A DNA stretch of 23,067 nt from DATBDM01 sp034664425 (GCA_034664425.1 JAXDHR010000257.1:1-23067); one strand, 5' to 3'; shown: positions 15,550 to 23,067, counted from the stretch's first letter. The notes: generated by a model not told the origin, from the sequence alone. Translations and numbers: made by a program.

Positions 15550-16680
15550 CTACGCCGCAGCACCTTCGCCGAGGGCCTCGAAGAGCTCCTGGTAGGGGTG
15601 CCCGGTGGCGTCCGCGACGGGGCGGTAGGTCACCTTGCCGGCGACGACGTTGACGCCCTTCGCCAGCCCGGGGTTCTCGCGCGCAGCGCCCGCGACGCCC
15701 TCGTCGGCGACGTGGAGGATGTACGGCAGCGTCGCGTTGGTCAGCGCACGCGTCGAGGTGACGGGCACGGCGCCCGGCATGTTCGCCACGCAGTAGTGGA
15801 TGACGCCGTCGACCTCGTAGGTCGGGTCCGTGTGCGTCGTCGGACGTGACGTCTCGAAGCAGCCGCCCTGGTCGATCGCGACGTCGACGAGCACCGCGCC
15901 GGGCTTCATCAGCTGGAGCTGCTCGCGGCGGATCACGTACGGCGCCTTCGCGCCGTGCACGAGCACGGCGCCGATCACGAGGTCGACGTCGGGAAGGCGC
16001 TGCTCGATGTCGAGCGTCGACGCGTAGCAGGTGTCCGCGCGGCCGCCGAAGGCGATGTCGAGCTCGCGCAGGCGGTCGATGTTGCGGTCGTAGACGTAGA
16101 CCGTCGCCTCCATCCCCAGCGCGATGAAGGCCGCGTTCATGCCCACCACGCCACCGCCGATGACCATCACGTTCGCGGCGGCGACCCCGGGGACGCCGCC
16201 GAGCAGGATCCCGCGGCCGCCGAGCGGCTTCTCGAGCATGAAGGCCCCCGCCTGCGTGGCGATCTTGCCCGCGACCTCGCTCATCGGTGCCAGCAGCGGC
16301 AGCCGGCCGCGGTCGTCCTCGACCGTCTCGTAGGCGACGCAGGTCGCGCCCGACTCGACGAGCCCGCGGGTCAGCTCGGGGTCCGGCGCGAGGTGCAGGT
16401 AGGTGAAGAGGGTGTGGCGCGGCTCGAGCATCGCGACCTCGCCGGGCTGCGGCTCCTTGACCTTGACGACCATGTCGGCCTCCGCGAAGACGGCCTGGGC
16501 GTCGGGGACGATGCTCGCGCCCTGCTCGCGGTAGTCCTCGTCGGTGACCGCCGACCCCTCGCCCGCGCCGGCCTGGACGATCACCTCGTGCCCGTGCTCG
16601 ACGAGCTCGCGGACACCGGCCTGGGTGAGCGCGACACGGTACTCGTCGGTCTTGATCTCGCTGGGGACGCCAACCTTCAC
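15550..16680 (-). CDS. ald: Alanine dehydrogenase
   Basis: Ald catalyses NAD-dependent oxidative deamination of L-alanine to pyruvate and ammonia, or the reverse. The 376-residue product has the usual length and the known active-site residues: Arg15, Lys75 (VKVKEPQ), His96 (TYLHLAP), the NAD loop GGGVVG at 175-180 with acidic Asp198 after it, and Asp270 (VDVAIDQGG). HYCVANMPGAVPVTST is the C-terminal family signature. The start is GTG with AAAGG about 10 bases upstream. It follows the PucR gene by 21 bases. Next to an aminotransferase it probably recycles alanine to pyruvate. Confidence 0.96.
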   Translation of the reverse strand: MKVGVPSEIKTDEYRVALTQAGVRELVEHGHEVIVQAGAGEGSAVTDEDYREQGASIVPDAQAVFAEADMVVKVKEPQPGEVAMLEPRHTLFTYLHLAPDPELTRGLVESGATCVAYETVEDDRGRLPLLAPMSEVAGKIATQAGAFMLEKPLGGRGILLGGVPGVAAANVMVIGGGVVGMNAAFIALGMEATVYVYDRNIDRLRELDIAFGGRADTCYASTLDIEQRLPDVDLVIGAVLVHGAKAPYVIRREQLQLMKPGAVLVDVAIDQGGCFETSRPTTHTDPTYEVDGVIHYCVANMPGAVPVTSTRALTNATLPYILHVADEGVAGAARENPGLAKGVNVVAGKVTYRPVADATGHPYQELFEALGEGAAA

Positions 16681-16701
16681 AGTGATTTCGCCTTTCGGGT
16701 T

Positions 16702-18312
16702 CTAGGGACGGATCAGCTCGCGCCCCCGGAGGGCGAGCCAGAAGTCGATGCGATCGCGCGCGGAGTCCAGCGAGCGGCCCGTGAGCTCCTCGACGCGGCG
16801 GATCCGGTAGCGCAGGGTGTGGCGGTGGCAGTAGAGCTGGCGGGCAGCCCGCTCCCACTGGCCGTTGCATTCGATGAAGGCCTCGAGCGAGCGCATGAGC
16901 TCGCCGCCGTAGGTGCCCTCGCCCTCCTCGATCGGGGCGAGGATCGAGTCGCAGAACAGGCGCAGCGCCTCGTCGTCCTGGAGCGAGAGCAGCAACTGGA
17001 AGGAGCCGAGGTCGCGGAAGGTGGCGAGACCGCCCTGGTGCGATGCGCCGTTGCTCGAGCCCGCGCCGGCCAGCTCGCGCGCCTCGAGCGCGCAACGGGC
17101 CTCGTGGAACGCCCGCCGGGTGTCCCCCGGCGCGACCGCGCGGCCCGCGCCGGCGTCGAGCGCGACGCCGACCTCGCCGCTGACCCGCGCGCGCAGCTGC
17201 TCGGCGAGCGCGAACAGCTCCTCGTGGTCGCCGCGGCCGGGCGCCACCAGCGCGCAGGAGAAGCGTCCGGTGCCGGCCACGAGCCCGGCCGGCGCCTCCT
17301 CGGACACCGCGCGCGCGAGCGCGTCCTCGACCGCCGCCTTCGACTGCCGCGGCGGCGCGAAGACGACCACCGCCGCACAGTCGCGCAGGCCGAAGGGCTC
17401 GAGGCGGCGGGCGAGCTCGGGGCCGTCGAGCTCCCCCGACACCATTGCCGAGAGCACATCGCCGGCCAGCCGGCGCTCGGTCTCGTCGGCGACACGCCGG
17501 CGCAGCAGCTCGAGCGCGACGATCGTCACCGCCTGGTGCAAGGTGAGCCGGTCGAGCTCGGAGAGCGCGCCCTGGTCCTTGGCGGCGACGAGCCACGCCC
17601 GCGGCGCGGGGACCTCGCCGGCGCCGTTGCCGTCGGGCGTGCGCGCGACCGGCAGCGCGAGCGCCCGGCCCTGGAGCGCACCGCCCGGCGCCCAGCCCCG
17701 CCGCGCGCCGTTGCGGGCGCGCTCGCGCAGCTCGCCGGCGACGCTCTCGACCGTCTCGGCCTGCAGCGGGTCGCGCGCGGCGTGCGAGGCGAGCAGCTCC
17801 CCGCGCGCGTCGAAGATCATCGCGGGGCCGCCGACGAGCGACGACAGCGCGCCGGCGACGCCCTCGAGGCCGCGCTCGGAGAGCACGATCCGCTCGAGCC
17901 GCTCGTGCGCGGACAGCGCGCGCTGCAGCACCGCGTAATGCTCGTTGACCAGATGCCCGAAGGCCTTCTCGGTGACTGCGATGAACGGCACCTCGTAGGG
18001 CACCTCGAAGAGCGCGAAGCCGAGCTCCTCGGCGGTCTCGACCATCGCCTTCGGAACCTCGTCGTGAGCGAAGCCGGCGCCGTAGCCGAGTCCGGACAGG
18101 CCATGCGCCGCGAGCCGGGCGACGTACTCCCGCTGCTGCGCGGGTTGCTCGAGCTGCATGCCGGTCGTGAGCAGCAGCTCGCCGCCCGACAGCCACGGCG
18201 TCGGGTCCACGAGCTCTGAGATGTGCACCCAGCGCACGGGCTTCTCGGCCCCGGCGGCGCCGGCGACGAGCCGCAGGTCGAGCTCGGAGACGAGATTGCC
18301 GAGGGTCAGCAT
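16702..18312 (-). CDS. PucR-family transcriptional regulator
   Basis: This 536-residue regulator begins with the PucR N-terminal domain (about 1-125, including VRWVHISELVDPTPWLSGGE and ELLLTTGMQL). A sensory middle part and a GGDEF-like region (about 285-415) follow. It ends with the PucR C-terminal helix-turn-helix at 486-515 (WERAARQLYCHRHTLRYRIR). Family members control purine, amine or amino-acid catabolism genes next to them. Here it lies between the aminotransferase (4 bases upstream) and ald, so it probably controls that operon and itself. The dyad in the aminotransferase leader is a possible target; the ligand is unknown. Confidence 0.93.
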   Translation of the reverse strand: MLTLGNLVSELDLRLVAGAAGAEKPVRWVHISELVDPTPWLSGGELLLTTGMQLEQPAQQREYVARLAAHGLSGLGYGAGFAHDEVPKAMVETAEELGFALFEVPYEVPFIAVTEKAFGHLVNEHYAVLQRALSAHERLERIVLSERGLEGVAGALSSLVGGPAMIFDARGELLASHAARDPLQAETVESVAGELRERARNGARRGWAPGGALQGRALALPVARTPDGNGAGEVPAPRAWLVAAKDQGALSELDRLTLHQAVTIVALELLRRRVADETERRLAGDVLSAMVSGELDGPELARRLEPFGLRDCAAVVVFAPPRQSKAAVEDALARAVSEEAPAGLVAGTGRFSCALVAPGRGDHEELFALAEQLRARVSGEVGVALDAGAGRAVAPGDTRRAFHEARCALEARELAGAGSSNGASHQGGLATFRDLGSFQLLLSLQDDEALRLFCDSILAPIEEGEGTYGGELMRSLEAFIECNGQWERAARQLYCHRHTLRYRIRRVEELTGRSLDSARDRIDFWLALRGRELIRP

Positions 18313-18316
18313 GGCG

Positions 18317-19681
18317 CTACGCGAGCCCCAGCTGCCGCGACGCGCCCTCGAGCGCGGGACGCAGCACGGACTCCATCTCCGCGAACTCGTCCGGACCGGC
18401 GACGAGCGGCGGCGAGAGCTGCACGACGGGGTCGCCGCGGTCGTCGGCGCGGCAGATCAGCCCGCGGCGGACGAGCTCGTTCGAGAGGTAGTCGTCCAGC
18501 AGCCGGTCGGCCTCCTCGTGCGAGAACTCCGCCCTGGTCTCCTGGTCCTTGACCAGTTCGATCGCATGGAAGTAGCCCATGCCGCGCACGTCGCCGACGA
18601 TCGGGATGTCGCGCAGCGAGTCGAGCATGTCGCGGAACGCGCCCTCGTGCTCGCGCACGCGGCCGTTGAGGTCCTCACGCTCCATGACCTCGATGTTCGC
18701 GAGGGCGACGGCCGCGCTGACCGGATGCCCGCCGAAGGTGATCCCGTGGTCGAACGAGGCGCCGCCGTGGGCGAAGGGCTCGAACACGCGGTCGTGGGCG
18801 ATCACGGCGCCCATCGGCGCGTAGGCGGACGTGAGTCCCTTGGCGGTCGTGATCAGGTCGGGCTCGTAGCCCAGGCGCGTCGCGCCGAACCACTCGCCGA
18901 GCCGGCCCCACGAGCAGATCACCTCGTCGGAGATCAGCAGGATCCCGAACTCGTCGCAGATCTCGCGCACGCGCGCCCAGTAGCCGTCGGGCGGGACGAG
19001 GCAGCCGCCCGAGTTCTGGACGGGCTCGAGGATCACGGCCGAGACGGTCTCGGGCCCCTCGAAGAGGATGCGCTCGCGGATCGCCTCCGCCGGGTCGTCG
19101 GACTCCGGGCGGTACGGGTTCGTGTTCGCGACGTGGCAGGAGCCGGGGAACAGCGGCTCGAACGGCCGGCGCGCCTCGGGGATGCCGGTGACGGCGAGCG
19201 CCCCCATCGTCGTGCCGTGGTAGGCGAGATGGCGGCTGATGGCCTTGTAGCGGCCGGGGTTGCCGGTGACCTTGTGGTACTGGCGCGCGAGCTTGAGTGC
19301 CGACTCGACGGCCTCCGAGCCCCCGCTCGTGAAGAAGACGCGGTCGAGGTTCGGCGGGGCCAGCTCGGCGACCTTGGCGGCGAGCCGGATCGACGTCGGA
19401 TGCGCGTAGGACCAGTTCGTGAAGAACGCCAGCTCCTTCGCCTGCCGGGCACCGGCCTCGGCCAGCTCGGTGCGCCCATGGCCGGCGTTGACGCAGAACA
19501 GCGCGGCGAGCCCGTCGAGGTAGCGGCGGCCGTGCTGGTCGTACACGTGGCAGCCCTCGCCGCGCACGATGATCGGCACCTCGCGCTGGTCGAACGCGCC
19601 CATGCGCGTGAAGTGCATCCACAGATGGCGCTTCGCCAGCGCCTGCAGCTCGTCCGTCCCGACCGCCTCGGTGACCGCCAT
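18317..19681 (-). CDS. Class III (omega) aminotransferase, probably pyruvate-dependent
   Basis: This 454-residue PLP enzyme of aminotransferase class III has the cofactor-binding SGGSEAVESALKLAR (119-133), YHGTTMGALAVTG (154-166), the PLP-pairing Asp252 in LISDEVICSWGRLG, the Schiff-base Lys281 in TTAKGLTSAYAPMGAV and the ITFGGHPVSAAVALANIEVM segment. The sequence is closest in feel to omega-amino acid or amine:pyruvate aminotransferases. The neighbouring alanine dehydrogenase supports pyruvate as acceptor, as in taurine:pyruvate aminotransferase plus Ald systems. The donor amine (beta-alanine, GABA, taurine or another) cannot be read from the sequence. It is the first gene of an operon with PucR and ald and has a good promoter. 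Confidence 0.93.
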   Translation of the reverse strand: MAVTEAVGTDELQALAKRHLWMHFTRMGAFDQREVPIIVRGEGCHVYDQHGRRYLDGLAALFCVNAGHGRTELAEAGARQAKELAFFTNWSYAHPTSIRLAAKVAELAPPNLDRVFFTSGGSEAVESALKLARQYHKVTGNPGRYKAISRHLAYHGTTMGALAVTGIPEARRPFEPLFPGSCHVANTNPYRPESDDPAEAIRERILFEGPETVSAVILEPVQNSGGCLVPPDGYWARVREICDEFGILLISDEVICSWGRLGEWFGATRLGYEPDLITTAKGLTSAYAPMGAVIAHDRVFEPFAHGGASFDHGITFGGHPVSAAVALANIEVMEREDLNGRVREHEGAFRDMLDSLRDIPIVGDVRGMGYFHAIELVKDQETRAEFSHEEADRLLDDYLSNELVRRGLICRADDRGDPVVQLSPPLVAGPDEFAEMESVLRPALEGASRQLGLA

Positions 19682-19703
19682 CTTGCTCCCTCGATGTTCC
19701 AGT

Positions 19704-19724
19704 TCGGCGATCCTGGTTCGCCGA
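19704..19724 (-). promoter_or_regulatory. 7-7-7 inverted repeat in the aminotransferase leader
   Basis: TCGGCGA and TCGCCGA are perfect complements around a 7-base spacer (TCCTGGT). The dyad lies between the predicted -10 and the ATG, where a bound repressor would block transcription. It is a candidate site for the PucR protein encoded in the same operon, or a leader hairpin. Confidence 0.45.
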
Positions 19725-19732
19725 TTCGGACA

Positions 19733-19761
19733 ACGGTACTGACGCGCCCGCTCGGGCTCAA
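19733..19761 (-). promoter_or_regulatory. Promoter of the aminotransferase-pucR-ald operon
   Basis: On the minus strand TTGAGC (19761-19756) and TACCGT (19738-19733) are separated by exactly 17 bases, a good housekeeping-type pair. The spacer contains the GCCCG-CT-CGGGC dyad (19746-19757). The predicted leader is about 45 bases long. Confidence 0.5.
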
Positions 19762-19786
19762 GTCAGCATCGAGGGCAGTGGCGTGA

Positions 19787-20024
19787 TGTGAACCGAAACG
19801 CGACACACCGATCAGCCAGGCGCTTGCGCGGCTCGCCTCGCGGCGACATGGCATCGTCACGCTCGAGCAGCTGAGGGCGTACGCTCGACGGCGTACCGGT
19901 CAGGACCCCTGCGCGCACGCTCGCCGACCTCGCGGACACGCTCGTGAACGTCGCGATCGACGGCTACGAGGCCGACTTCGTCTGGCCGAGCCGGACGAGA
20001 CCGCCCGGCTCCTGGCCCGCCTGA
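19787..20024 (+). pseudogene. Decayed remnant of an AbiEi-antitoxin-like / DUF559-type protein gene
   Basis: Fragments in two frames resemble pieces of one larger protein. QALARLASRRHGIVTLEQL (from 19817) looks like the N-terminal winged-helix of AbiEi-type antitoxin proteins. After a gap and a frame change at about 19887 comes VPVRTPARTLADLADTL, the usual middle segment. Then DGYEADFVWPSRT looks like the start of a DUF559/Vsr-like endonuclease domain. A short Leu/Arg-rich end (DETARLLARL) follows in the first frame. The complete protein would be roughly 300 residues, but only about 240 bases are left, so frameshifts and internal deletions are implied. It abuts the DMT transporter gene. Family assignment is from memory of the motifs. 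Confidence 0.55.
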
Positions 20025-20891
20025 CTACGCCGCGGCGGCTTGGGCCGCGCGCATCGGCGGCGGGGTGACCAGCGCCGCGACGATCACGAGCACGAACGCG
20101 AAGGCCTGGACGCAGACGCCGACGGTGTCGCTGGGCATCGGGTCGCCGAAGACGACGATGCCGCCGAGGATCGTCGAGACGTTGGCGGCGGTGGAGGTCG
20201 CGGCGATCACGGGGACGGCCTCGCCGTCCTGGAGGCCGCGCGCCGACGCGTAGAACGCGACGATCGAGGCGAAGATCGTGACGGCCAGCCAGGGCGAGCC
20301 GACGACGCCGACGAGTCCGCCCGACCCGGTCAGCGCCTTGATGGCGACGTCCGAGACGCCGAACAGCACGCCCGCCGCGGCGCCGAGCATGATGCCGTGG
20401 TGATGGTCGGGGGCGCCGATGCGCGGGCCCGAGATCAGCAGCGCGCCGATCGCGAGCATCCCGCCCTCGAAGGCGAGCATGCCGGCGAGCGAGTAGGTCG
20501 AGTGCGCGCCGTGGACCGCCGGGAGGGTGACGACGAGCAGGATCAGGCCGAGGGCGGTCATGGCGACGCCGAGCCACTGCCGGCGGCCGACCTCGAAGCC
20601 GAAGATCCGCTCGGCGAGCACGGCGAGGATCACGACGCCCGTGGACAGCACGGCCTGGACGACCGAGAGCGGGGCGAGCGCCATCGCGGCGACGTGGAAT
20701 GCCCAGGCGCCCAGCGCAACGACCATCCCGATCGCGAACCAGCGCGACGCGAACAGCGCGCGACCGCTGCGCAGCGGATGGCGCATGTCGACCCGGGGGG
20801 CGGCGCACGCGCCCTTATGCTTGTAGAGGAAGCCCAGCTGCGTGGCGATTGCGCACGCGAAAGCGAGCAGGATGCCCAGTTGAAGCGTCAC
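20025..20891 (-). CDS. DMT-superfamily membrane transporter (EamA/NIPA-like)
   Basis: The 288-residue integral membrane protein has about nine hydrophobic segments (roughly 3-22, 50-72, 74-93, 104-124, 133-154, 166-187, 199-217, 224-248, 256-276). It has the two-repeat layout of drug/metabolite transporters. LAPLSVVQAVLSTGVVILAV followed by ERIFGFEVGRRQWLGVAM resembles NIPA/EamA-type proteins. The substrate cannot be predicted; Mg or small metabolites are possible from family knowledge. The start is GTG with only weak GGA upstream. Its 5' leader carries two hairpins. Its end abuts the decayed plus-strand gene. Confidence 0.85.
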   Translation of the reverse strand: MTLQLGILLAFACAIATQLGFLYKHKGACAAPRVDMRHPLRSGRALFASRWFAIGMVVALGAWAFHVAAMALAPLSVVQAVLSTGVVILAVLAERIFGFEVGRRQWLGVAMTALGLILLVVTLPAVHGAHSTYSLAGMLAFEGGMLAIGALLISGPRIGAPDHHHGIMLGAAAGVLFGVSDVAIKALTGSGGLVGVVGSPWLAVTIFASIVAFYASARGLQDGEAVPVIAATSTAANVSTILGGIVVFGDPMPSDTVGVCVQAFAFVLVIVAALVTPPPMRAAQAAAA

Positions 20892-20913
20892 GAATTCCAG
20901 TGCGGTTGATTGC

Positions 20914-20934
20914 CCTCGGCCCCTCCGGCCGAGG
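20914..20934 (-). repeat. Hairpin in the transporter leader, proximal
   Basis: CCTCGGCC and GGCCGAGG form an 8-bp stem with a CCTCC loop (GGAGG on the transporter RNA), 22 bases before the transporter GTG. The loop thus displays a Shine-Dalgarno-like sequence, but too far from the start to serve it directly. It may be part of a structured leader. Confidence 0.45.
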
Positions 20935-20945
20935 TGCTACCTACA

Positions 20946-20975
20946 TCGACTCATAAGACCCCTGCCTTGAGTCGA
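20946..20975 (-). repeat. Hairpin in the transporter leader, distal
   Basis: TCGACTCA and TGAGTCGA form a perfect 8-bp stem with a 14-base loop. With the proximal hairpin it makes a two-hairpin leader for the transporter. It matches no riboswitch consensus that I recognise. Confidence 0.45.
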
Positions 20976-20980
20976 GGTCG

Positions 20981-20988
20981 GCAGACTA
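20981..20988 (-). promoter_or_regulatory. Candidate -10 (TAGTCT) upstream of the transporter leader hairpins
   Basis: On the minus strand this is TAGTCTGC, 91 bases before the transporter GTG and just upstream of both leader hairpins, so a transcript from here would contain them. No -35 match is visible. Confidence 0.28.
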
Positions 20989-21002
20989 GCGGCGGTATCT
21001 AA

Positions 21003-21521
21003 ATGTTCGCCCCCGTCCGTCCCACCCTCCTCATCGACGTCGACGGGGTGCTCTCACTCTTCGGGTTCGACTTCGCCGACCCTCCTCCCGGTTTCCCGGT
21101 CTCGGTCGATGGCACGCCTCATTGGCTGTCATCGGAGGCGGGCGCGCGGCTCGTGCGCCTGGCCCGGCGCTTCGACTGCGTCTGGTGCACGGGCTGGGAG
21201 GACCGCGCGGAGGATCACCTGCCACGGCTGCTGGGGCTTCCCGGCGGCTGGCCGCACCTGCGCTTCGATCGGCCCGCGGGCGGCCCGACGCCGCATGGAC
21301 ACTGGAAGCTGGCGGCGATCGACGCCTACGCCGGGCCGGACGCGCCGCTCGCCTGGATCGACGACGCGCACGATGACGCGTGCGCGCACTGGGCCGCCAC
21401 GCGGCCGGGTGAGACGCTGCTCATAGCGACGAACCCCGCAGTGGGCCTCACCGCGGGGCACGTCGAAGAGCTCGAGGCCTGGGCGGCCGCGCGGGCCGCC
21501 CAGGACTCGCAGGGGGTCTGA
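21003..21521 (+). CDS. HAD-like domain protein
   Basis: The 172-residue product has the HAD-type motif I with Asp12 and Asp14 (LLIDVDGVLSLFG), a motif II-like Thr63 (VWCTGWEDRAED), Lys102 (HGHWKLAAIDAYAG) and the acidic motif with Asp120 and Asp121 (PLAWIDDAHDD). The spacing and the WIDD-x-GLT pattern resemble the small actinobacterial HAD proteins grouped with PF18143, first described in RNA-repair fusion proteins. It is probably a phosphatase or phosphotransferase; the substrate is unknown. The ATG has only weak GGCGG upstream. It is divergent from the transporter gene and converges with rpoC, with 4 bases between the stops. Confidence 0.82.
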   Translation: MFAPVRPTLLIDVDGVLSLFGFDFADPPPGFPVSVDGTPHWLSSEAGARLVRLARRFDCVWCTGWEDRAEDHLPRLLGLPGGWPHLRFDRPAGGPTPHGHWKLAAIDAYAGPDAPLAWIDDAHDDACAHWAATRPGETLLIATNPAVGLTAGHVEELEAWAAARAAQDSQGV

Positions 21522-21527
21522 CCCCTT
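21511..21527. terminator. Small bidirectional hairpin at the rpoC / HAD-like gene ends
   Basis: AGGGGG and CCCCTT pair (one G-T) around TCTGA, overlapping the stop codon of the plus-strand gene and touching the rpoC TAA. It is short and lacks T-runs, so a terminator role is only possible. Confidence 0.3.
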
Positions 21528-23067
21528 AGGAGCGGCGATCCGAGTCGTCGGCCGGACCGTCGAGGTCCGAGCCGATGTCGTCGAACGAGCCGCCCGCCGT
21601 GCCGAAGCCGGCGTTGATCTCGTCGAGCTCGGTCGTGTCGAACGCGGGGCCGAAGCCCTGCAGCCCGTCGCCGTCGTCGAGGCCCAGCTCGGCGGCGAGG
21701 TCGTCGCCCTCGAGCAGCCCGATGTCGTCGATGCCGCGGGGCAGCGGCTCCGACGGCTCGATCTCGATCGTGCGGTAGCGCTTGAGGCCCGTGGCCGCCG
21801 GGATCAGCTTCCCGATGATCACGTTCTCCTTCAGGCCGGCGAGGCGGTCGACCTTGCCCTCGAGGGCGGCGTCCGTCAGCACCTTCGTGGTCTCCTGGAA
21901 GGAGGCCGCCGACAGGAACGAGTCCGTGGCCAGCGACGCCTTGGTGATGCCGAGGATGACCTCGGCGAACGCGGCCGGCTCCTTGCCGTCCTCGATCACC
22001 GCGTTGTTGATGCGGGCGAACTCGTGCCGGTCGACCAGCTGACCGGGCAGGAGGTTCGTGTCGCCCTTCTGGTCCACGCGGACCTTCTTGAGCATCTGGC
22101 GCACGATCAGCTCGATGTGCTTGTCGTTGATGTCCACGCCCTGCGACTTGTAGACCTCCTGCACCTCCTTGACGAGGTACACCTCGGTCGCGGTGCGGCC
22201 GCGGAGGTCGAGCAGCTCGTGCGGGTACAGCGAGCCCTCGTTGAGCTGCGTGCCCGCCTCGATCTTCTGCCCCTCGTCGACATGCAGGCGCGTGCGCCGC
22301 GGGAACGTGTGGCGGTGCTCCTCGCCGGCGTCGTCGGTGATGACGACGGTGCGCGACTTGTCGGTGTCCTCGACGGATACGACGCCGCCCACCTCGGCGA
22401 TCTTCGCGAGGCCCTTCGGCTTGCGCGCCTCGAACAGCTCGACGATGCGCGGCAGGCCGTGCGTGATGTCCGCGCCGGCAACGCCGCCGGTGTGGAAGGT
22501 CCGCATGGTCAGCTGCGTGCCGGGCTCGCCGATCGACTGCGCGGCGATGATGCCCACCGCGTCGCCGACCTGGGCGGTCTTGCCCGAGGCCATCGAGCGG
22601 CCGTAGCAGGCCTGGCACACGCCGGTGTTCGCCTCGCACTTGAGCACGGAGCGAACCGGGATGGTGCTGGGCGTGGAGCCGTTGCCCGCGGCGATCTGCG
22701 CGAGCGTCTCGCGCGTGATCTCCTCCCCGGCCGGCACGATGACCGTCCGGGCGAGCTTGATGTCCTTCGCGGCGAAGCGTCCGGCGAGCTGCTCGTTGAG
22801 CTGCCCGTTGTCGGCGAACAGCGGCGCCTCCAGGTACTCCTGGGTGCCGCAGTCGGCGAGCCGGATGATCACGTCCTGCGCGACGTCCACGAGGCGGCGG
22901 GTCAGGTAGCCCGAGTCCGCCGTGCGCAGCGCCGTGTCCGCGAGGCCCTTGCGGGCGCCGTGGGTGGACGTGAAGTACTCGATCACGTCGAGGCCCTCCA
23001 TGAAGTTCGCCTTCACGGGCCGCTCGATGATCTCGCCCTTCGGGTTGGCCATCAGGCCGCGCATGCC
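21526..23067 (-). CDS. rpoC: RNA polymerase beta' subunit (partial, C-terminal part)
   Basis: The visible 513 codons are the C-terminal part of beta'. They begin inside the trigger-loop region (GMRGLMANPKGEIIERPVKA, then STHGARKGLADTALRTADSG). They include the second zinc site, with Cys72, Cys143, Cys150 and Cys153 of the visible part, and the GIIAAQSIGEPGTQLTMRTF segment. The conserved C-terminus with SFLSAASFQETTKVLTDAAL and NVIIGKLIPAATG follows. About 65 extra residues come after it, rich in Asp, Glu and Gly and ending DSDRRS. The N-terminal part lies beyond the right edge. It ends the rpoBC unit; its 3' neighbour is a convergent gene, not rpsL. Confidence 0.97.
   Translation of the reverse strand, partial: GMRGLMANPKGEIIERPVKANFMEGLDVIEYFTSTHGARKGLADTALRTADSGYLTRRLVDVAQDVIIRLADCGTQEYLEAPLFADNGQLNEQLAGRFAAKDIKLARTVIVPAGEEITRETLAQIAAGNGSTPSTIPVRSVLKCEANTGVCQACYGRSMASGKTAQVGDAVGIIAAQSIGEPGTQLTMRTFHTGGVAGADITHGLPRIVELFEARKPKGLAKIAEVGGVVSVEDTDKSRTVVITDDAGEEHRHTFPRRTRLHVDEGQKIEAGTQLNEGSLYPHELLDLRGRTATEVYLVKEVQEVYKSQGVDINDKHIELIVRQMLKKVRVDQKGDTNLLPGQLVDRHEFARINNAVIEDGKEPAAFAEVILGITKASLATDSFLSAASFQETTKVLTDAALEGKVDRLAGLKENVIIGKLIPAATGLKRYRTIEIEPSEPLPRGIDDIGLLEGDDLAAELGLDDGDGLQGFGPAFDTTELDEINAGFGTAGGSFDDIGSDLDGPADDSDRRS

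Noticed and set aside
15955..18219. Long plus-strand open frame opposite ald and the PucR gene
   Set aside because: Both minus-strand genes have clear family motifs; the plus frame has none.

Overview
The window is very GC-rich bacterial chromosome. Nearly all genes are on the minus strand and tightly packed, with many GTG starts and 1-4 base stop/start overlaps. It carries the translation and transcription backbone region (the order rpoC ... rpsL-rpsG ... fusA-tuf-rpsJ-rplC-rplD-rplW-rplB-rpsS-rplV-rpsC in the direction of transcription). GC content, the PucR regulator, the PP2C/receiver protein, the HAD-like protein and a decayed AbiEi/DUF559-type gene suggest a high-GC actinobacterium, perhaps of the class Thermoleophilia (Solirubrobacterales-like). 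That placement is inference; no rRNA is present to test it.

Layout from right to left, as transcribed: the 3' part of rpoC (21526-23067) ends against a convergent HAD-like gene on the plus strand (21003-21521). Next is a DMT-type membrane transporter (20025-20891) with a hairpin-rich leader, abutting a degraded plus-strand remnant (about 19787-20024). A class III aminotransferase, a PucR regulator and alanine dehydrogenase form a compact operon with a good promoter and a dyad in its leader. They probably transfer an amino group to pyruvate and recover it as ammonia. Directly behind come three overlapping signalling genes: a receiver-PP2C phosphatase, a membrane histidine kinase and a single-domain response regulator. 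Only 25 bases later rpsL-rpsG begin, followed by a cupin and a quinone-oxidoreductase-like gene.

The last of these ends stop-to-stop against a plus-strand gene (8903-9937) that fuses an ECF-type sigma factor to a bifunctional nuclease (DUF151) domain. A strong internal ribosome binding site lies at the domain junction. Left of it are a structured noncoding stretch and a small four-helix membrane protein (8091-8582). Then a fusA leader with a T-rich terminator-like hairpin leads into fusA, tuf and the S10 operon, which runs off the left edge inside rpsC.

The usual rpoBC-rpsL-rpsG-fusA-tuf neighbourhood is therefore interrupted twice, by about 9 kb between rpoC and rpsL and about 3.6 kb between rpsG and fusA. 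The most unusual item is the sigma factor-nuclease fusion. Next come the signalling cassette joined to rpsL-rpsG, the fusA leader hairpin, the tandem hairpins between tuf and rpsJ, and a repeated TAGWCTGC motif in minus-strand leaders.
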